A stretch of DNA of 50,830 nt from Alteromonadaceae bacterium. GTDB lineage: Bacteria > Pseudomonadota > Gammaproteobacteria > Enterobacterales > Alteromonadaceae. The notes below the pieces were generated by a model. That model had not been told where the DNA came from, ran no database searches, and worked only from the letters and a program-made list of their open reading frames with translations. This document shows positions 33,546 to 42,285 of this stretch, in pieces. A program made the translations under genes and the position numbers. The stretch is taken from assembly GCA_013216015.1 (NCBI GenBank), contig JABSOI010000045.1, positions 1 to 50,830 on the forward strand, given 5' to 3'. Every line of letters begins with the position of its first letter. Position 1 is the stretch's first letter.

Positions 33546-33941
33546 ATGATGAACTTAATAAAAAAATCTGCACTATCTTCACTACTTGGTTTGGTTGTTT
33601 TAGCTGTTGCAGCATTACCTGCTCAAGCCGAGACAAACCCTTTTGAAAGTCAAGCTATAACAACAATTGCTAGTCAAACAGATGATGCTCAAGGTGCTAA
33701 TGATAAAGGCAAAATGAAATCTAAAGGTAAATGTGGCGAAGGCAAGTGTGGAGAAGGAAAGAAAAAAGCCAAAGGTAAATGTGGTGAAGGAAAATGCGGT
33801 GAAAGCAAGAAAAAAGCCAAAGGAAAATGTGGCGAAGGAAAATGCGGTGAAGGCAAGAAAAAAGCTAAAGGTAAATGTGGCGAAGGAAAGTGCGGTGAAG
33901 GCAAGAAAAAAGCTAAAGGTAAATGTGGCGAAGGAAAATAG
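33546..33941 (+). CDS. HvfA-like Cys-rich repeat protein (probable copper-related RiPP precursor)
   Basis: 131 residues. A signal peptide (MNLIKKSALSSLLGLVVLAV, cleavage near LPAQAE) is followed by a short linker and four 16-residue repeats of the form GKCGEGKCGEGKKKAK plus a partial fifth. Nine Cys are present, four of them in EGKCG motifs and the rest in KGKCG. In Haemophilus HvfA, EGKCG cysteines are converted by the MNIO enzyme HvfB with HvfC into copper-binding oxazolone/thioamide groups (established knowledge, from memory). Here there is no HvfB (DUF692) or HvfC gene in the window, so modification would depend on enzymes encoded elsewhere. GGAAGGA precedes the tandem ATGs at 33546/33549. 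A terminator follows. The repeats are 48 bp at the DNA level (33726-33938), so copy number may vary. Confidence 0.82.
   Translation: MMNLIKKSALSSLLGLVVLAVAALPAQAETNPFESQAITTIASQTDDAQGANDKGKMKSKGKCGEGKCGEGKKKAKGKCGEGKCGESKKKAKGKCGEGKCGEGKKKAKGKCGEGKCGEGKKKAKGKCGEGK
33726..33938 (+). repeat. 48-bp in-frame tandem repeat inside the HvfA-like gene
   Basis: Units start at 33726, 33774, 33822, 33870 and 33918 (partial). The differences are mostly silent third-base changes (GGT/GGA, TGT/TGC), which points to selection on the protein repeat, not only recent slippage. Confidence 0.9.
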
Positions 33942-34004
33942 AATGTTTAATACCTGAAAAACATTTTAATGCTCTCATTTCAATAATTTGAAGTTTTCTT
34001 CAAT

Positions 34005-34039
34005 AAAAACGTCTCTAATTATTTAGCGACGTTTTTTTT
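34005..34039 (+). terminator. Terminator after the HvfA-like gene
   Basis: Stem AAAACGTC/GACGTTTT (34006-34013 with 34028-34035) with a 14-base loop followed by a T-run. Confidence 0.8.
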
Positions 34040-34304
34040 ATCACTAATTTATAAAAAAGTAGATTCAATGAACTACCGAGTTGAAGAGTTCTTTTGTGAT
34101 GATATGGCAGTATTTCTTAAAACAAAAATATAAAATATCAATGAGTTTGAACCATTTATATTTATCTTTGTCTATTTATTATTGCTATTTAGGAAATCGT
34201 AGCCAAAATCAGCAACATTGATATATAGATCAAATAATGCTGTTAAATTTGTACTCTAACCGCTAGAATGCGCGTCTTTTATTTTGTAGTGTAGGAATAT
34301 ACAA

Positions 34305-34427
34305 ATGTCTCACCATGAAGATTTCAAAGATAGTACATCGAAACGCCATTTATTTATTGCGTTAACCGCTTTATTTGCGATGCCATTATTACCAATGATA
34401 ATGGGTTGGTATACTTTTTTCGCATAA
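34305..34427 (+). CDS. Small one-helix membrane protein, 40 aa
   Basis: The ATG at 34305, with AGGA about 8 bases before it, opens 40 codons: a polar, His-rich start (MSHHEDFKDSTSKRHL) and a single membrane helix (FIALTALFAMPLLPMIMGWY) up to the stop. Length, charge layout and ribosome site are those of a real small membrane protein. It lies 36 bases upstream of the response-regulator gene on the same strand, so the two may be cotranscribed. I do not know its function. Confidence 0.55.
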   Translation: MSHHEDFKDSTSKRHLFIALTALFAMPLLPMIMGWYTFFA

Positions 34428-34462
34428 GTAAATTTTAAAAAATACAAAATAAGATTGATAAT

Positions 34463-34843
34463 ATGCACATTTTAGTAGTAGACGACAAGTCAGCAGTCAG
34501 ATTAGCTCTAACTAACATACTTGAACAACAAGGTCATTCAGTGCGCACTGCATTCAATGGTTTAGACGCGTTTGAAAAAGCACATAGTGAATTATTTGAT
34601 CTGTATATTATTGATCACCTTATGCCTGTGATGAATGGTATCCAATTAAGTAAAAATTTGAAATCAGCGCCTCACCTAGCTTCTACACCTATTGTTTTTA
34701 TGACAACTCAGAATGTTAATAGCGTGAAAGAATTAAGAGAAGCAGATTTATTTTATTCTTTAATGCCAAAGCCAATTAATGAGACACTACTTATTAATGT
34801 TCTCGAACAGTTATCCAATATTAAATCGGTTCATTGCGCTTGA
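34463..34843 (+). CDS. Single-domain response regulator (CheY-like)
   Basis: 126 residues forming one receiver domain and nothing else. Acidic pair D7/D8 (ILVVDDKS), phosphoryl acceptor D51 (DLYIIDHLMPVMNG), the switch Thr (VFMTTQN) and Lys (LMPKPIN) are all present. No output domain follows, so it should act by protein contact, as CheY, or in a phosphorelay. No histidine kinase gene is adjacent. The GIQLSKNLKSAPHL segment fits CheY-type receivers. The small membrane peptide gene just upstream may be in the same transcript. Confidence 0.9.
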   Translation: MHILVVDDKSAVRLALTNILEQQGHSVRTAFNGLDAFEKAHSELFDLYIIDHLMPVMNGIQLSKNLKSAPHLASTPIVFMTTQNVNSVKELREADLFYSLMPKPINETLLINVLEQLSNIKSVHCA

Positions 34844-35113
34844 TAAGTTGATTTTACAAGCTTCTTTCTTTGGGGGATGGGGGATCAGAAATATTCATTC
34901 CTGCTCTACCTTCTCCTAAAACACATTAATAATAGCGATCACAATTATTATACCAACGGTATTAAACAACATCAAAATTGCTGAAATATGCGTCTGAGTT
35001 CGTTTTTGGGGCTATTATCCTTCTGGCCTCATTTTCAATTGATATAAGTTTATCTATAAAATAGATCCAATTTGCTTTATTCTTGAGTAATCATATTTAA
35101 TTACTTTGTGAAC

Positions 35114-35659
35114 ATGACTGAAAACCAACTAATTACTCTAAAAAATGCAATATACACGATCCCTGATTATCCAAAAAAAGGTATCTTATTTCGGGATATT
35201 ACTGGCATATTAGATGATGCCAAAGCTTATACCCTTACTATTGAGCTTTTAAAGAATAAATTTGAAAATAAAGGTTATACAAAAGTAGTAGGTACTGAGG
35301 CCCGTGGTTTTTTATTTGGTGCGCCATTAGCACTCGCACTTGGTGTAGGATTTGTACCTGTTAGAAAACCCGGGAAATTACCCAGAGCAACATATGCTGA
35401 AAGTTATCAACTTGAATATGGTCAAGATACCTTGGAAATACATCAGGATGCTCTGACAGCAGAAGATAATGTTTTGATTGTAGATGATTTGCTTGCAACA
35501 GGTGGTACGATTCAGGCGACAACAAAACTCATTCGTCGTTTAGGCGCTAAAGTTTCAGATGCTGCATTCGTCATTTCATTACCAGACCTTGGTGGTGAGA
35601 AATGTTTAGATAAATTAAGTTTATCGGTATATTCTTTACTACAGTATGAAGGAGAATAA
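35114..35659 (+). CDS. apt: Adenine phosphoribosyltransferase
   Basis: 181 residues with the type I phosphoribosyltransferase fold: [20 protein letters not shown] at the start, [40 protein letters not shown], and the PRPP loop [13 protein letters not shown]. It makes AMP from adenine and PRPP in purine salvage. A GTG lies two codons upstream (35108), but the ATG at 35114 is the standard start. The gene is 9 bases from dnaX; apt-dnaX-ybaB-recR is a common order in gammaproteobacteria. Confidence 0.97.
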   Translation: MTENQLITLKNAIYTIPDYPKKGILFRDITGILDDAKAYTLTIELLKNKFENKGYTKVVGTEARGFLFGAPLALALGVGFVPVRKPGKLPRATYAESYQLEYGQDTLEIHQDALTAEDNVLIVDDLLATGGTIQATTKLIRRLGAKVSDAAFVISLPDLGGEKCLDKLSLSVYSLLQYEGE

Positions 35660-35668
35660 GGACAGGTC

Positions 35669-37939
35669 ATGAGTTATCAGGTATTAGCAAGAAAATGGCG
35701 CCCTAAAAATTTCCAACAACTTATGGGGCAAGAACATGTTGTAACTGTTTTAACAAATGCGTTAGAGCAGCAACGATTGCATCATGCTTATTTATTTACG
35801 GGTACTCGTGGGGTTGGTAAAACTACGATAGCTCGAATTTTTGCTAAAAGTCTAAATTGTCAAAAAGGTGTTACTTCTACACCTTGTGGTACTTGTGATG
35901 CGTGTGTTGATATCGATCAAGGCCGCTTTGTTGATCTACTTGAGATTGATGCAGCTTCTCGCACTAAGGTTGATGATACCCGGGAAATTTTAGACAATGT
36001 TCAATATGTACCTACCAGAGGTCGTTATAAAGTCTATCTTATTGATGAAGTGCATATGTTATCACGCAGCAGTTTTAATGCATTACTGAAAACTCTGGAA
36101 GAACCACCTGAACATGTCAAATTTATTCTAGCTACAACAGATCCCCAAAAACTGCCGATAACCGTATTATCCCGATGTCTTCAGTTTCATTTAAAAGCAT
36201 TAACTGTTAGCCAGATTGAAGAAAAATTAGTTGAAATTTTAGCCGCCGAAAATGTTAGTCATGATCAGGGTGCCTTAACTCTGCTCGCTAAAGCTGCACG
36301 AGGCAGTATGCGAGATTCATTAAGTTTGACCGATCAAGCTATAGCTCAAGGCAAGGGGGCTATCAGTGTTGCCAATATCCAGCAAATGTTGGGTGGTATA
36401 GATCAGAATTGGGTTTATAAAATATTAATTGCTTTACTAAAGCAAGACTCAATAGGCTTGATGAAATTATCACAGGAAATAGCATCATATGCGCCAAATT
36501 ATAGTCGATTAATGGCAGAGCTAATTCAGTTACTACATCAAGTTGCTATGGCACAGGTAGTTGACAAGCATTTTGATTTACCATCTGACCATGCAGTATT
36601 ATTGAAAAAATTCTGTCAGGCAATGACCCCTGAAGATGTACAGCTTTATTATCAAATTGTACTCAATGGTCGTAAAGATTTACCTTACGCGAGCGATGAG
36701 CAAGCTGCGTTTGATATGGTTTTGTTGCGTTTGCTGGCTTTTAAGCCAATGCAAAATTCTGATGTATCGAGATCTGATACTTCTGACAAAAATGAATCGG
36801 TTCAACATAATAATCAAAGTATAAGTTTTGAATCAGATGAACTTGGCGAAACGCAAATTAGTCAAGCGGGTTCATCACTTGTTAAAAATGATAATATTGT
36901 CGGATCTGAAACTGACCAACGAGTTGAAGTTGATCATTTACCGAACAAGACGAAAGACATTGACGAAACTTTTGCGATTGAGCCATCAGTTGTTCCTGGC
37001 GAACACAAAGATCCGATCGCATTACAAGACGGTCTTAGCTCAGAAATGCTGGCAATTGAGCAAAAAGCTGTTCAGCAAGGTTTTGCATCATATAATGAAC
37101 CAGTACCGCAAGATGAAATAGTTTCTCCTTCAGCAATGGTTGCTGAGCAAGTCAATAGTCACGAGAATAATGAACAACTAGTGCCTGCGAATAACAGTCA
37201 AGGGCAAGCAACAGGAACATATTCAGAACCACCTCTGCAGTTGCCTGAAACAGCTCCACCATCTGAAGAATACACTTCCCCAGTACAAGCTGTGTTGGCT
37301 TCAAGAAATATGCTGAGAAGCCGAAAGAAACAATTGGAGAGTGCTGAAAAAAAGTCCAGTGACGCAAATAAGCGTCAATTAACAGGGCAGACTGTTGGTG
37401 CAGCCGATAGTTCAGATAATTCAGTAAATGATAATAATGCAGTCAGTGAAGAATCAAATCCTGTTGATTCCCGCCCATCAGTTCCAGACATAGAGAGTAT
37501 CCCTTCTGCAGGATTCAGTTCTGAAGTTATTGATCCTGCAACTATACGTAAGGCTAATCAAGTTGATAAATGGGCCAACATGATCGACGCGATGGAATTA
37601 GGAGGTAGAATTCGTCAATTAGCTATTCATGCAACGATTGATGAAAATTCTACAGATGATTTATTATTACTCAAACTTGATCAAGCGACTAAACATTTGA
37701 ATAGTGACCGTGCCCACAAACAGTTAGAGGCAAGTATTTCTGAATATTTATCCCGGTCGATTCAAGTACAAGTTACTATTGTTGAACAAACCACAGCAGA
37801 TCCCTATCAAATACAATCACAAATTAATGATAAACGACTAGAATATGCGAAAGAATTAATCGCGACTGATGAAATAGTCACAACGTTTGTGCAGAAGTTT
37901 CAAGCAGATTTAGATCAAGATTCCATCACCGCGCTATAA
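35669..37939 (+). CDS. dnaX: DNA polymerase III subunits tau/gamma
   Basis: 756 residues. AAA+ clamp-loader domain at the N-terminus: VLARKWRPKNFQQLMGQEHV, Walker A GTRGVGKTTIARIFAKSLNC, the zinc cysteines (Cys in LNC, TPCGTCDAC), Walker B YLIDEVHMLS and sensor ATTDPQKLPITVLSRC. A long acidic/Ser-rich linker (about 375-610) leads to the tau C-terminal domain (DKWANMIDAMELGGRIRQLA onward), which contacts polymerase and DnaB. A frameshift signal at 37336-37377 should yield a shorter gamma form of about 564 residues. AAGGAC before the ATG is a suitable ribosome site. Neighbours are apt and ybaB. Confidence 0.97.
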   Translation: MSYQVLARKWRPKNFQQLMGQEHVVTVLTNALEQQRLHHAYLFTGTRGVGKTTIARIFAKSLNCQKGVTSTPCGTCDACVDIDQGRFVDLLEIDAASRTKVDDTREILDNVQYVPTRGRYKVYLIDEVHMLSRSSFNALLKTLEEPPEHVKFILATTDPQKLPITVLSRCLQFHLKALTVSQIEEKLVEILAAENVSHDQGALTLLAKAARGSMRDSLSLTDQAIAQGKGAISVANIQQMLGGIDQNWVYKILIALLKQDSIGLMKLSQEIASYAPNYSRLMAELIQLLHQVAMAQVVDKHFDLPSDHAVLLKKFCQAMTPEDVQLYYQIVLNGRKDLPYASDEQAAFDMVLLRLLAFKPMQNSDVSRSDTSDKNESVQHNNQSISFESDELGETQISQAGSSLVKNDNIVGSETDQRVEVDHLPNKTKDIDETFAIEPSVVPGEHKDPIALQDGLSSEMLAIEQKAVQQGFASYNEPVPQDEIVSPSAMVAEQVNSHENNEQLVPANNSQGQATGTYSEPPLQLPETAPPSEEYTSPVQAVLASRNMLRSRKKQLESAEKKSSDANKRQLTGQTVGAADSSDNSVNDNNAVSEESNPVDSRPSVPDIESIPSAGFSSEVIDPATIRKANQVDKWANMIDAMELGGRIRQLAIHATIDENSTDDLLLLKLDQATKHLNSDRAHKQLEASISEYLSRSIQVQVTIVEQTTADPYQIQSQINDKRLEYAKELIATDEIVTTFVQKFQADLDQDSITAL
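37336..37377 (+). promoter_or_regulatory. Programmed -1 frameshift signal in dnaX (gamma subunit)
   Basis: Three parts in order: a ribosome-site-like GGAG (37336-37339), the slippery heptamer A AAA AAG in the zero frame (37348-37354, codons 560-562), and a hairpin TGACGC/GCGTCA (37360-37365 with 37372-37377) five bases downstream. A -1 slip reads two more codons (Val, Gln) and meets TGA at 37360-37362. This mirrors the E. coli dnaX signal. Confidence 0.85.
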
Positions 37940-38012
37940 TTGCGCTGGTACTACTTGAATTTTTGTTCGTTAACCTCTAATGTGACGGCATTAAATTATT
38001 GGAGAAAAAATT

Positions 38013-38339
38013 ATGATGAAAGGCGGAATGGGCAACTTAATGAAACAAGCCCAACAAATGCAGGCCAAAATGGCGAAAGCACAAGAAGAACTAGCTAACA
38101 TGGAAGTTATTGGTGAAGCTGGTGCGGGCATGGTTAAAATAACTATGACTGGCAGTCACAGTGTTCGTCGTGTTGAAATAGATGACAGTTTATTCGAAGA
38201 TGATAAAGACATGCTTGAAGACCTGATAGCTGCAGCAACAAATGACGCAGTACGTCGTGTTGAAGAGCAAAACAAAGATAAAATGGGTGCTCTAACTGGT
38301 GGTATGCAATTACCTCCAGGCATGAAAATGCCGTTTTAA
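38013..38339 (+). CDS. ybaB: YbaB/EbfC nucleoid-associated protein
   Basis: 108 residues: [20 protein letters not shown] helix, then [20 protein letters not shown], then [20 protein letters not shown] and the Met/Pro-rich tail [13 protein letters not shown]. YbaB forms a dimer that binds and bridges DNA. It follows dnaX by 73 bases as in most gammaproteobacteria, but recR, normally next, is displaced to 43063. Tandem ATGs at 38013/38016; GGAG lies about 10 bases before. Confidence 0.96.
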   Translation: MMKGGMGNLMKQAQQMQAKMAKAQEELANMEVIGEAGAGMVKITMTGSHSVRRVEIDDSLFEDDKDMLEDLIAAATNDAVRRVEEQNKDKMGALTGGMQLPPGMKMPF

Positions 38340-38764
38340 CGGTTAAAAAGCATATAAATCAATGGGTTAAGTTTTATGGTTGGCCCGATGGGACATATAT
38401 GGGTCAGATTGTTGTGTTAGATCTGCCCTGATCCGAGCCTTTCTTGATCCATTTCGTATAGTAGTACAGACTGCAAAGTTCGCTTTATAGTTGACCTATC
38501 ACCTGAAAGCTTAATTTCTTCTTAGAGCGAACAGAAGACATTAGCCACATAGATTTTGCCATATATTTTCTAATGAATTATTCTTTGCAAGTTACTGAGA
38601 CGTCTTAGTAATCTGCCACTTTATCCAGAAATAATCTTTAATTTATTTTTAATACATTGAAAATATCAGATATTAATCCTAATTAAATTGAAATTAGGGG
38701 CGGATATTACTGTGACGTCCACATATTCTGTTAGCCATTCAAAACCATGCATAAGGGACAGTAC
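38340..38764. other. Intergenic stretch, no gene seen
   Basis: 425 bases after ybaB with no reading frame, repeat or terminator I can support. It marks the left edge of the DNA that separates ybaB from recR. Confidence 0.5.
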
Positions 38765-39070
38765 ATGATTAAAGTTTTTGGTATTTATAGATGGGAAGAT
38801 GGAGCAAAATTTGACCATGAATACTACAACACCTCGCATATGGAAATCACAAAGGAAGCACTGAAAAACCATGGGCTTGTGCGTCTTGAGAGTGACAGTT
38901 TCATACTCGACAAAGAACACAATACTGGGGATATTATTGCCGCAAGTAATGCATACTTCAAAGATATTGATAGTGCAGTAAAAGCAATGAAAGAAGTTGG
39001 GCAGGTTTTATTGGCGGACTTACCAAATTACACAACGCTGAAGCCCGATATAAAACTCGTTAAAGTCTAG
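38765..39070 (+). CDS. EthD-family small protein
   Basis: 101 residues forming a ferredoxin-like alpha+beta fold typical of EthD: MIKVFGIYRWEDGAKFDHEY, YNTSHMEITKEALKNHGLVR, DIIAASNAYFKDIDSAVKAM and a C-terminal DLPNYTTLKPDIKLVKV. Members form dimers; some assist in degradation of ethers or in polyketide chemistry, many have no known role. The frame is open six codons further upstream, but AAGGGA precedes the ATG at 38765 at good distance. It lies in the accessory DNA between ybaB and recR. Confidence 0.78.
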   Translation: MIKVFGIYRWEDGAKFDHEYYNTSHMEITKEALKNHGLVRLESDSFILDKEHNTGDIIAASNAYFKDIDSAVKAMKEVGQVLLADLPNYTTLKPDIKLVKV

Positions 39071-39147
39071 GTTCACAATTAAACAAATGGCAACAAGTCA
39101 TTCAAAAGGTGGGTAGCTACGTTAACTTGCGTTAATTTTATTATGTT

Positions 39148-39283
39148 ATACCATTCGCATTAAATAAATGATCAATATTCAATGAGGAAAAATTGCCAAT
39201 AGCACAGGTTTTTTCTCCAGGCAACGCAGCTAGTGGTGATTTAGATAATTTGAAGATGATCACTTATTTAGTGCGATTGGTAT
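39148..39283. mobile_element. MITE-like element family C, copy 2 (136 bp)
   Basis: The ends ATACCATTCGCATTAAATAA and TTATTTAGTGCGATTGGTAT are inverted. The interior is like copy 1 but has lost the part with the ACCGACATCCATGTCGG palindrome. Between this and 39526 I see only a 27-codon open tail (about 39449-39530, no start codon) that ends in an ATGA overlap with the next gene. Confidence 0.8.
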
Positions 39284-39526
39284 TACTGATAGGTGTTACT
39301 GATAGGTGTTAGTGACACACGCAGAATTTAAACTCTATTTCCTAGTGTATTGATTAAACTGAATTAATTACACTACCTGCTAATTTAAATTAAATGAATA
39401 TTTATATTGTTTTTCATTATTTGAAACTATGGGATATTAACGACAAATAAAAGTTAAAGCACAGATAGAATTTGACGGTATAACCGCGCTTCAGAAGGAT
39501 ATAGATGAATTGAGAAACTTGCTCAA

Positions 39527-39754
39527 ATGAAAAAGGTCTCAAAGATATTCTTCTTTTTTGTCGCCCCGCTTGGATTGTTATTCTTGGCGAATAATTTTAT
39601 TGATATTGAAAATTTCCAAATTTGGTGTGGTGTCTTAGTTATGTTTTCTATTGTTCAGGGCATGGTTACCGCAGAGAGTAAAAAAATAAATCGTAGAATT
39701 GATTTACTTTTAAAAATAATGAATCAAGAAAATGAACAAAATAGCACACAATAA
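39527..39754 (+). CDS. Small membrane protein with a coiled-coil tail, unknown function
   Basis: 75 residues with two membrane helices (KIFFFFVAPLGLLFLANNF and IWCGVLVMFSIVQGMVTAES) and a short basic-acidic helix at the end (KINRRIDLLLKIMNQENEQN). Its ATG overlaps the stop of a short open frame (ATGA at 39527-39530) whose last residues (LQKDIDELRNLLK) are coiled-coil-like, so it may once have been the second gene of a pair. The upstream frame has no start codon in view. A weak ribosome site at best. Not recognised. Confidence 0.5.
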   Translation: MKKVSKIFFFFVAPLGLLFLANNFIDIENFQIWCGVLVMFSIVQGMVTAESKKINRRIDLLLKIMNQENEQNSTQ

Positions 39755-40079
39755 GTGACGATAATATTTTCCAATATTAATTCTAATCTCAAATAACGGG
39801 GGCTTCTATTACATATTTTTATCTGGTGATTAAGTTATTTTTTTCCGAAAAAACAACGGTTTACATTGAGAGTAGGGATGCGTATATTAAAATTGCTGTA
39901 ATAGATTAATACTTTATATATCAACAATAAATGTAACCGTCAGCATGTTTGCCATATTTGGATTAAAATCGCACTCATTGATTCACGAAGGTGTTGTAAA
40001 AATACCTATTCAGGCTCTTTTTTACATCTTGTGGTATCAGCCGTATGGATCAGCGAGTGTCCTTGCAGATAAAAACATA

Positions 40080-40241
40080 GCTAGTGCCCGTCCATAAACG
40101 GGGTCGAGGGCTTACCAATGACACGAAATGGGCTCTACAAGATATAGGCGTTTAGTCATTCTAAATAACACCATCTTGTGGTGCACAGTTCGTGTTAGTG
40201 GGACGTCCGCAGTAGAGATCTGTTTCTGGATGGGCACTAGC
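40080..40241 (-). mobile_element. MITE family B, copy 2 (162 bp, intact)
   Basis: Terminal inverted repeats GCTAGTGCCC(G/A)TCCA(T/G)AAAC at both ends, with TA on each side as a likely target duplication. It is the reverse complement of copy 1 (13562-13708). No coding capacity. It sits 30 bases before the OB-fold gene. Confidence 0.9.
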
Positions 40242-40270
40242 TAATAGTCACCTATAAAAAAAGGATATTT

Positions 40271-40911
40271 ATGATGAAAAAATATATCGCAATTATTTGC
40301 GCTTTCGCTATAACAACACCTGTTTTTGCTGATGGTATCGCCGATGCCAGAATCGCAGAACTGGGTACGCAGGTGACAATTGAAGGGTTTGTTACCGTGC
40401 CTTCCGGTCGCTTCACTGGGTTTTCGTTTGATCAGGGTTTTGCCATTCAAGACAAAGAAGCTGGTATTTATGTCAGTGTGGCAGACAATCCAGATTTACG
40501 CTTACACCAACATATCAAGGTTACCGGTCTGTTGAATTCCAGCTATAACCAGTTGGTGCTGTCGGCTGGCATTGAAGATGTTGAAGTACTTAAACGAAAA
40601 AGACGTATTCGCCCAACGCGCATGCAAACCGGCAGTATAAATGATGATACTGAAGGCACACTGGTCACCGTTAAAGGCACGGTTACCAAGGGCCGATTGA
40701 TGACTTGCCCTATGGTTATAAGTTCTACATGGATGATGGTAGCGGTGAGATCACCATTTTTATTGCTTCAACAGTGGATATAAATCCTTTTGAATTAACC
40801 TGGTTAGCACCTGGACTGAAAATTCGGGTGACGGGCTTGAGCAGTGAGTTTGACGATCATTTTGAAGTGAACCCACGCCACCGTGCCGATTTGACCCGGT
40901 GGCGCCAATAA
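40271..40911 (+). pseudogene. Secreted OB-fold nucleic-acid-binding-like protein, frameshifted
   Basis: The N-terminal frame (from 40271 or 40274) has a signal peptide (KKYIAIICAFAITTPVFAD) and a first OB-like domain (IAELGTQVTIEGFVTVPSGR, IKVTGLLNSSYNQLVL), then LVTVKGTVTKG. Near 40691-40695 one base seems to be missing. The protein continues in another frame as DDLPYGYKFYMDDGSGEITI, FIASTVDINPFELTWLAPGL and KIRVTGLSSEFDDHFEVNPR to a stop at 40911. Together this makes a two-OB-fold periplasmic protein of about 213 residues. As written, the first frame ends at 40783 after junk sequence. It is either a recent pseudogene or a sequencing error. Family function is unknown. Confidence 0.75.
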
Positions 40912-41488
40912 AAATGCAATAAAAGTACAGTCACCAATTGTTTTTTTGTGATCGGGAAATAAAAACTAAACCATCCAAGACAATGAAAATGAAATACGAG
41001 GGTTAATATTTTACCTTATGGTGAAATTTCTAACCCTTGAATTGGTTTATCAATGAATTATTCCTTCTAGATGGTCATATTCAATCAATAAAATTTATCA
41101 TGAAGCATGAAATACGTATAAAAAAGCGTCTAAGATATAGATGAATAAAAACAGAATAAAGTACACTGTATCAGGTCTTTTTTGAGCGTATAACAAACGC
41201 AAGCAACAAGACCTGAAAATTGATCTAAAGTTGGCGAAAATAGCTAGCGCTGTTAATTTAATATATTATCTTATCCTAGGTTACCTGTATGTTTTCAAAG
41301 GCAAATTTTACACAGTAAGCAATTTAAAGGCTTATGTATATCAATGAACATTACACCATTCACAGTTATGTTTGATATGGTACACCATACTGGTAATTTA
41401 TAAAATTATGAACATTGTAAGGTCGTTTTTTGATAGGCTGATGCGCACTAATACACGCTAGTGTAGTTAACATATTATGGAGTTAAGA
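40912..41488. other. Intergenic stretch, no gene seen
   Basis: 577 AT-rich bases. No reading frame, clear hairpin or repeat copy that I can support. Confidence 0.5.
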
Positions 41489-42148
41489 ATGGATTTGAGT
41501 TCGGATACAAACTTATTACCTTATTTTATTGCGTTTATTGTTTGTGTGGTAATAATTGGGTATATCTATGAAAGAAAACGTTCTGAAGCACTTCAGATTG
41601 TAGCAAAAAAGCTTGGTTTTTCATTTTCTAAATCAGGGAGGGGCCATACAGAACAAAAACATCAAGGTTTTCAGCTTTTTTCTAAAGGGCATGGAGGCAC
41701 AATAAAAAACGAGATATGGGGACGTTGTAATGACATAAATGTTTCTATATTTGGGTATCAATATACTGTAGGTTATGGAAAACACTCAAGGACATACAAT
41801 CAAACTGTTATTTCTATGGACTGTAGTAGGGTTATGTTTCCAACGTTTGAGCTAATACCTGAAAATACTTTTCATAAAATAGGACAAGTATTCGGTTATC
41901 AAGATATTGATTTTGAATCATTCCCTGAGTTTTCTAAAAAATATCTCTTAAGAGGGGAGGATGAATTAAAGATTCGTCAATTATTTACCCCTCAAATAAT
42001 AAGTTTTTTTGAATCAAATAAAAATCTTTGTGTTGAAGCCGAAAATAATACCCTTATATTTTATAAAGCATCAAAGAGATGTAAACCTGATGATATCCAA
42101 GAATATTTTGAGAAAGGACAATTGATTCATAATCTTTTTGTTAGGTAA
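41489..42148 (+). CDS. Membrane-anchored protein of unknown function, 219 aa
   Basis: One N-terminal membrane helix (LLPYFIAFIVCVVIIGYIYE) and a cytoplasmic domain: SEALQIVAKKLGFSFSKSGR, then beta-rich GFQLFSKGHGGTIKNEIWGR...DINVSIFGYQYTVG, and a C-terminal helix (KPDDIQEYFEKGQLIHNLFV). The layout resembles DUF3137-like membrane proteins, but I am not sure of the family. The ATG at 41477 overlaps the GGAG ribosome site of the ATG at 41489, so I chose the latter. No damage. It stands alone in the accessory DNA between ybaB and recR. Confidence 0.68.
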   Translation: MDLSSDTNLLPYFIAFIVCVVIIGYIYERKRSEALQIVAKKLGFSFSKSGRGHTEQKHQGFQLFSKGHGGTIKNEIWGRCNDINVSIFGYQYTVGYGKHSRTYNQTVISMDCSRVMFPTFELIPENTFHKIGQVFGYQDIDFESFPEFSKKYLLRGEDELKIRQLFTPQIISFFESNKNLCVEAENNTLIFYKASKRCKPDDIQEYFEKGQLIHNLFVR

Positions 42149-42285
42149 TTATTAATTTAGTAATTGAACAATATTTACTATGCAATTAAAAATGTACTCA
42201 TAATATCTGGCAGAGTTAGACTTTTTTTTATGGTCTAGTCACCTATTGTTCCCCTTTTAATAAGTCTGTAGGATGCTTTATAATA

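Noticed and set aside
33689-33904. Pro/Ser/His-rich open frame on the minus strand
   Set aside because: A shadow of the 48-bp repeats of the HvfA-like gene; no start signal.
34950-35050. Possible further copy of element family C (ATACCAACGG...)
   Set aside because: Only the first bases agree; the interior and the other end do not match.
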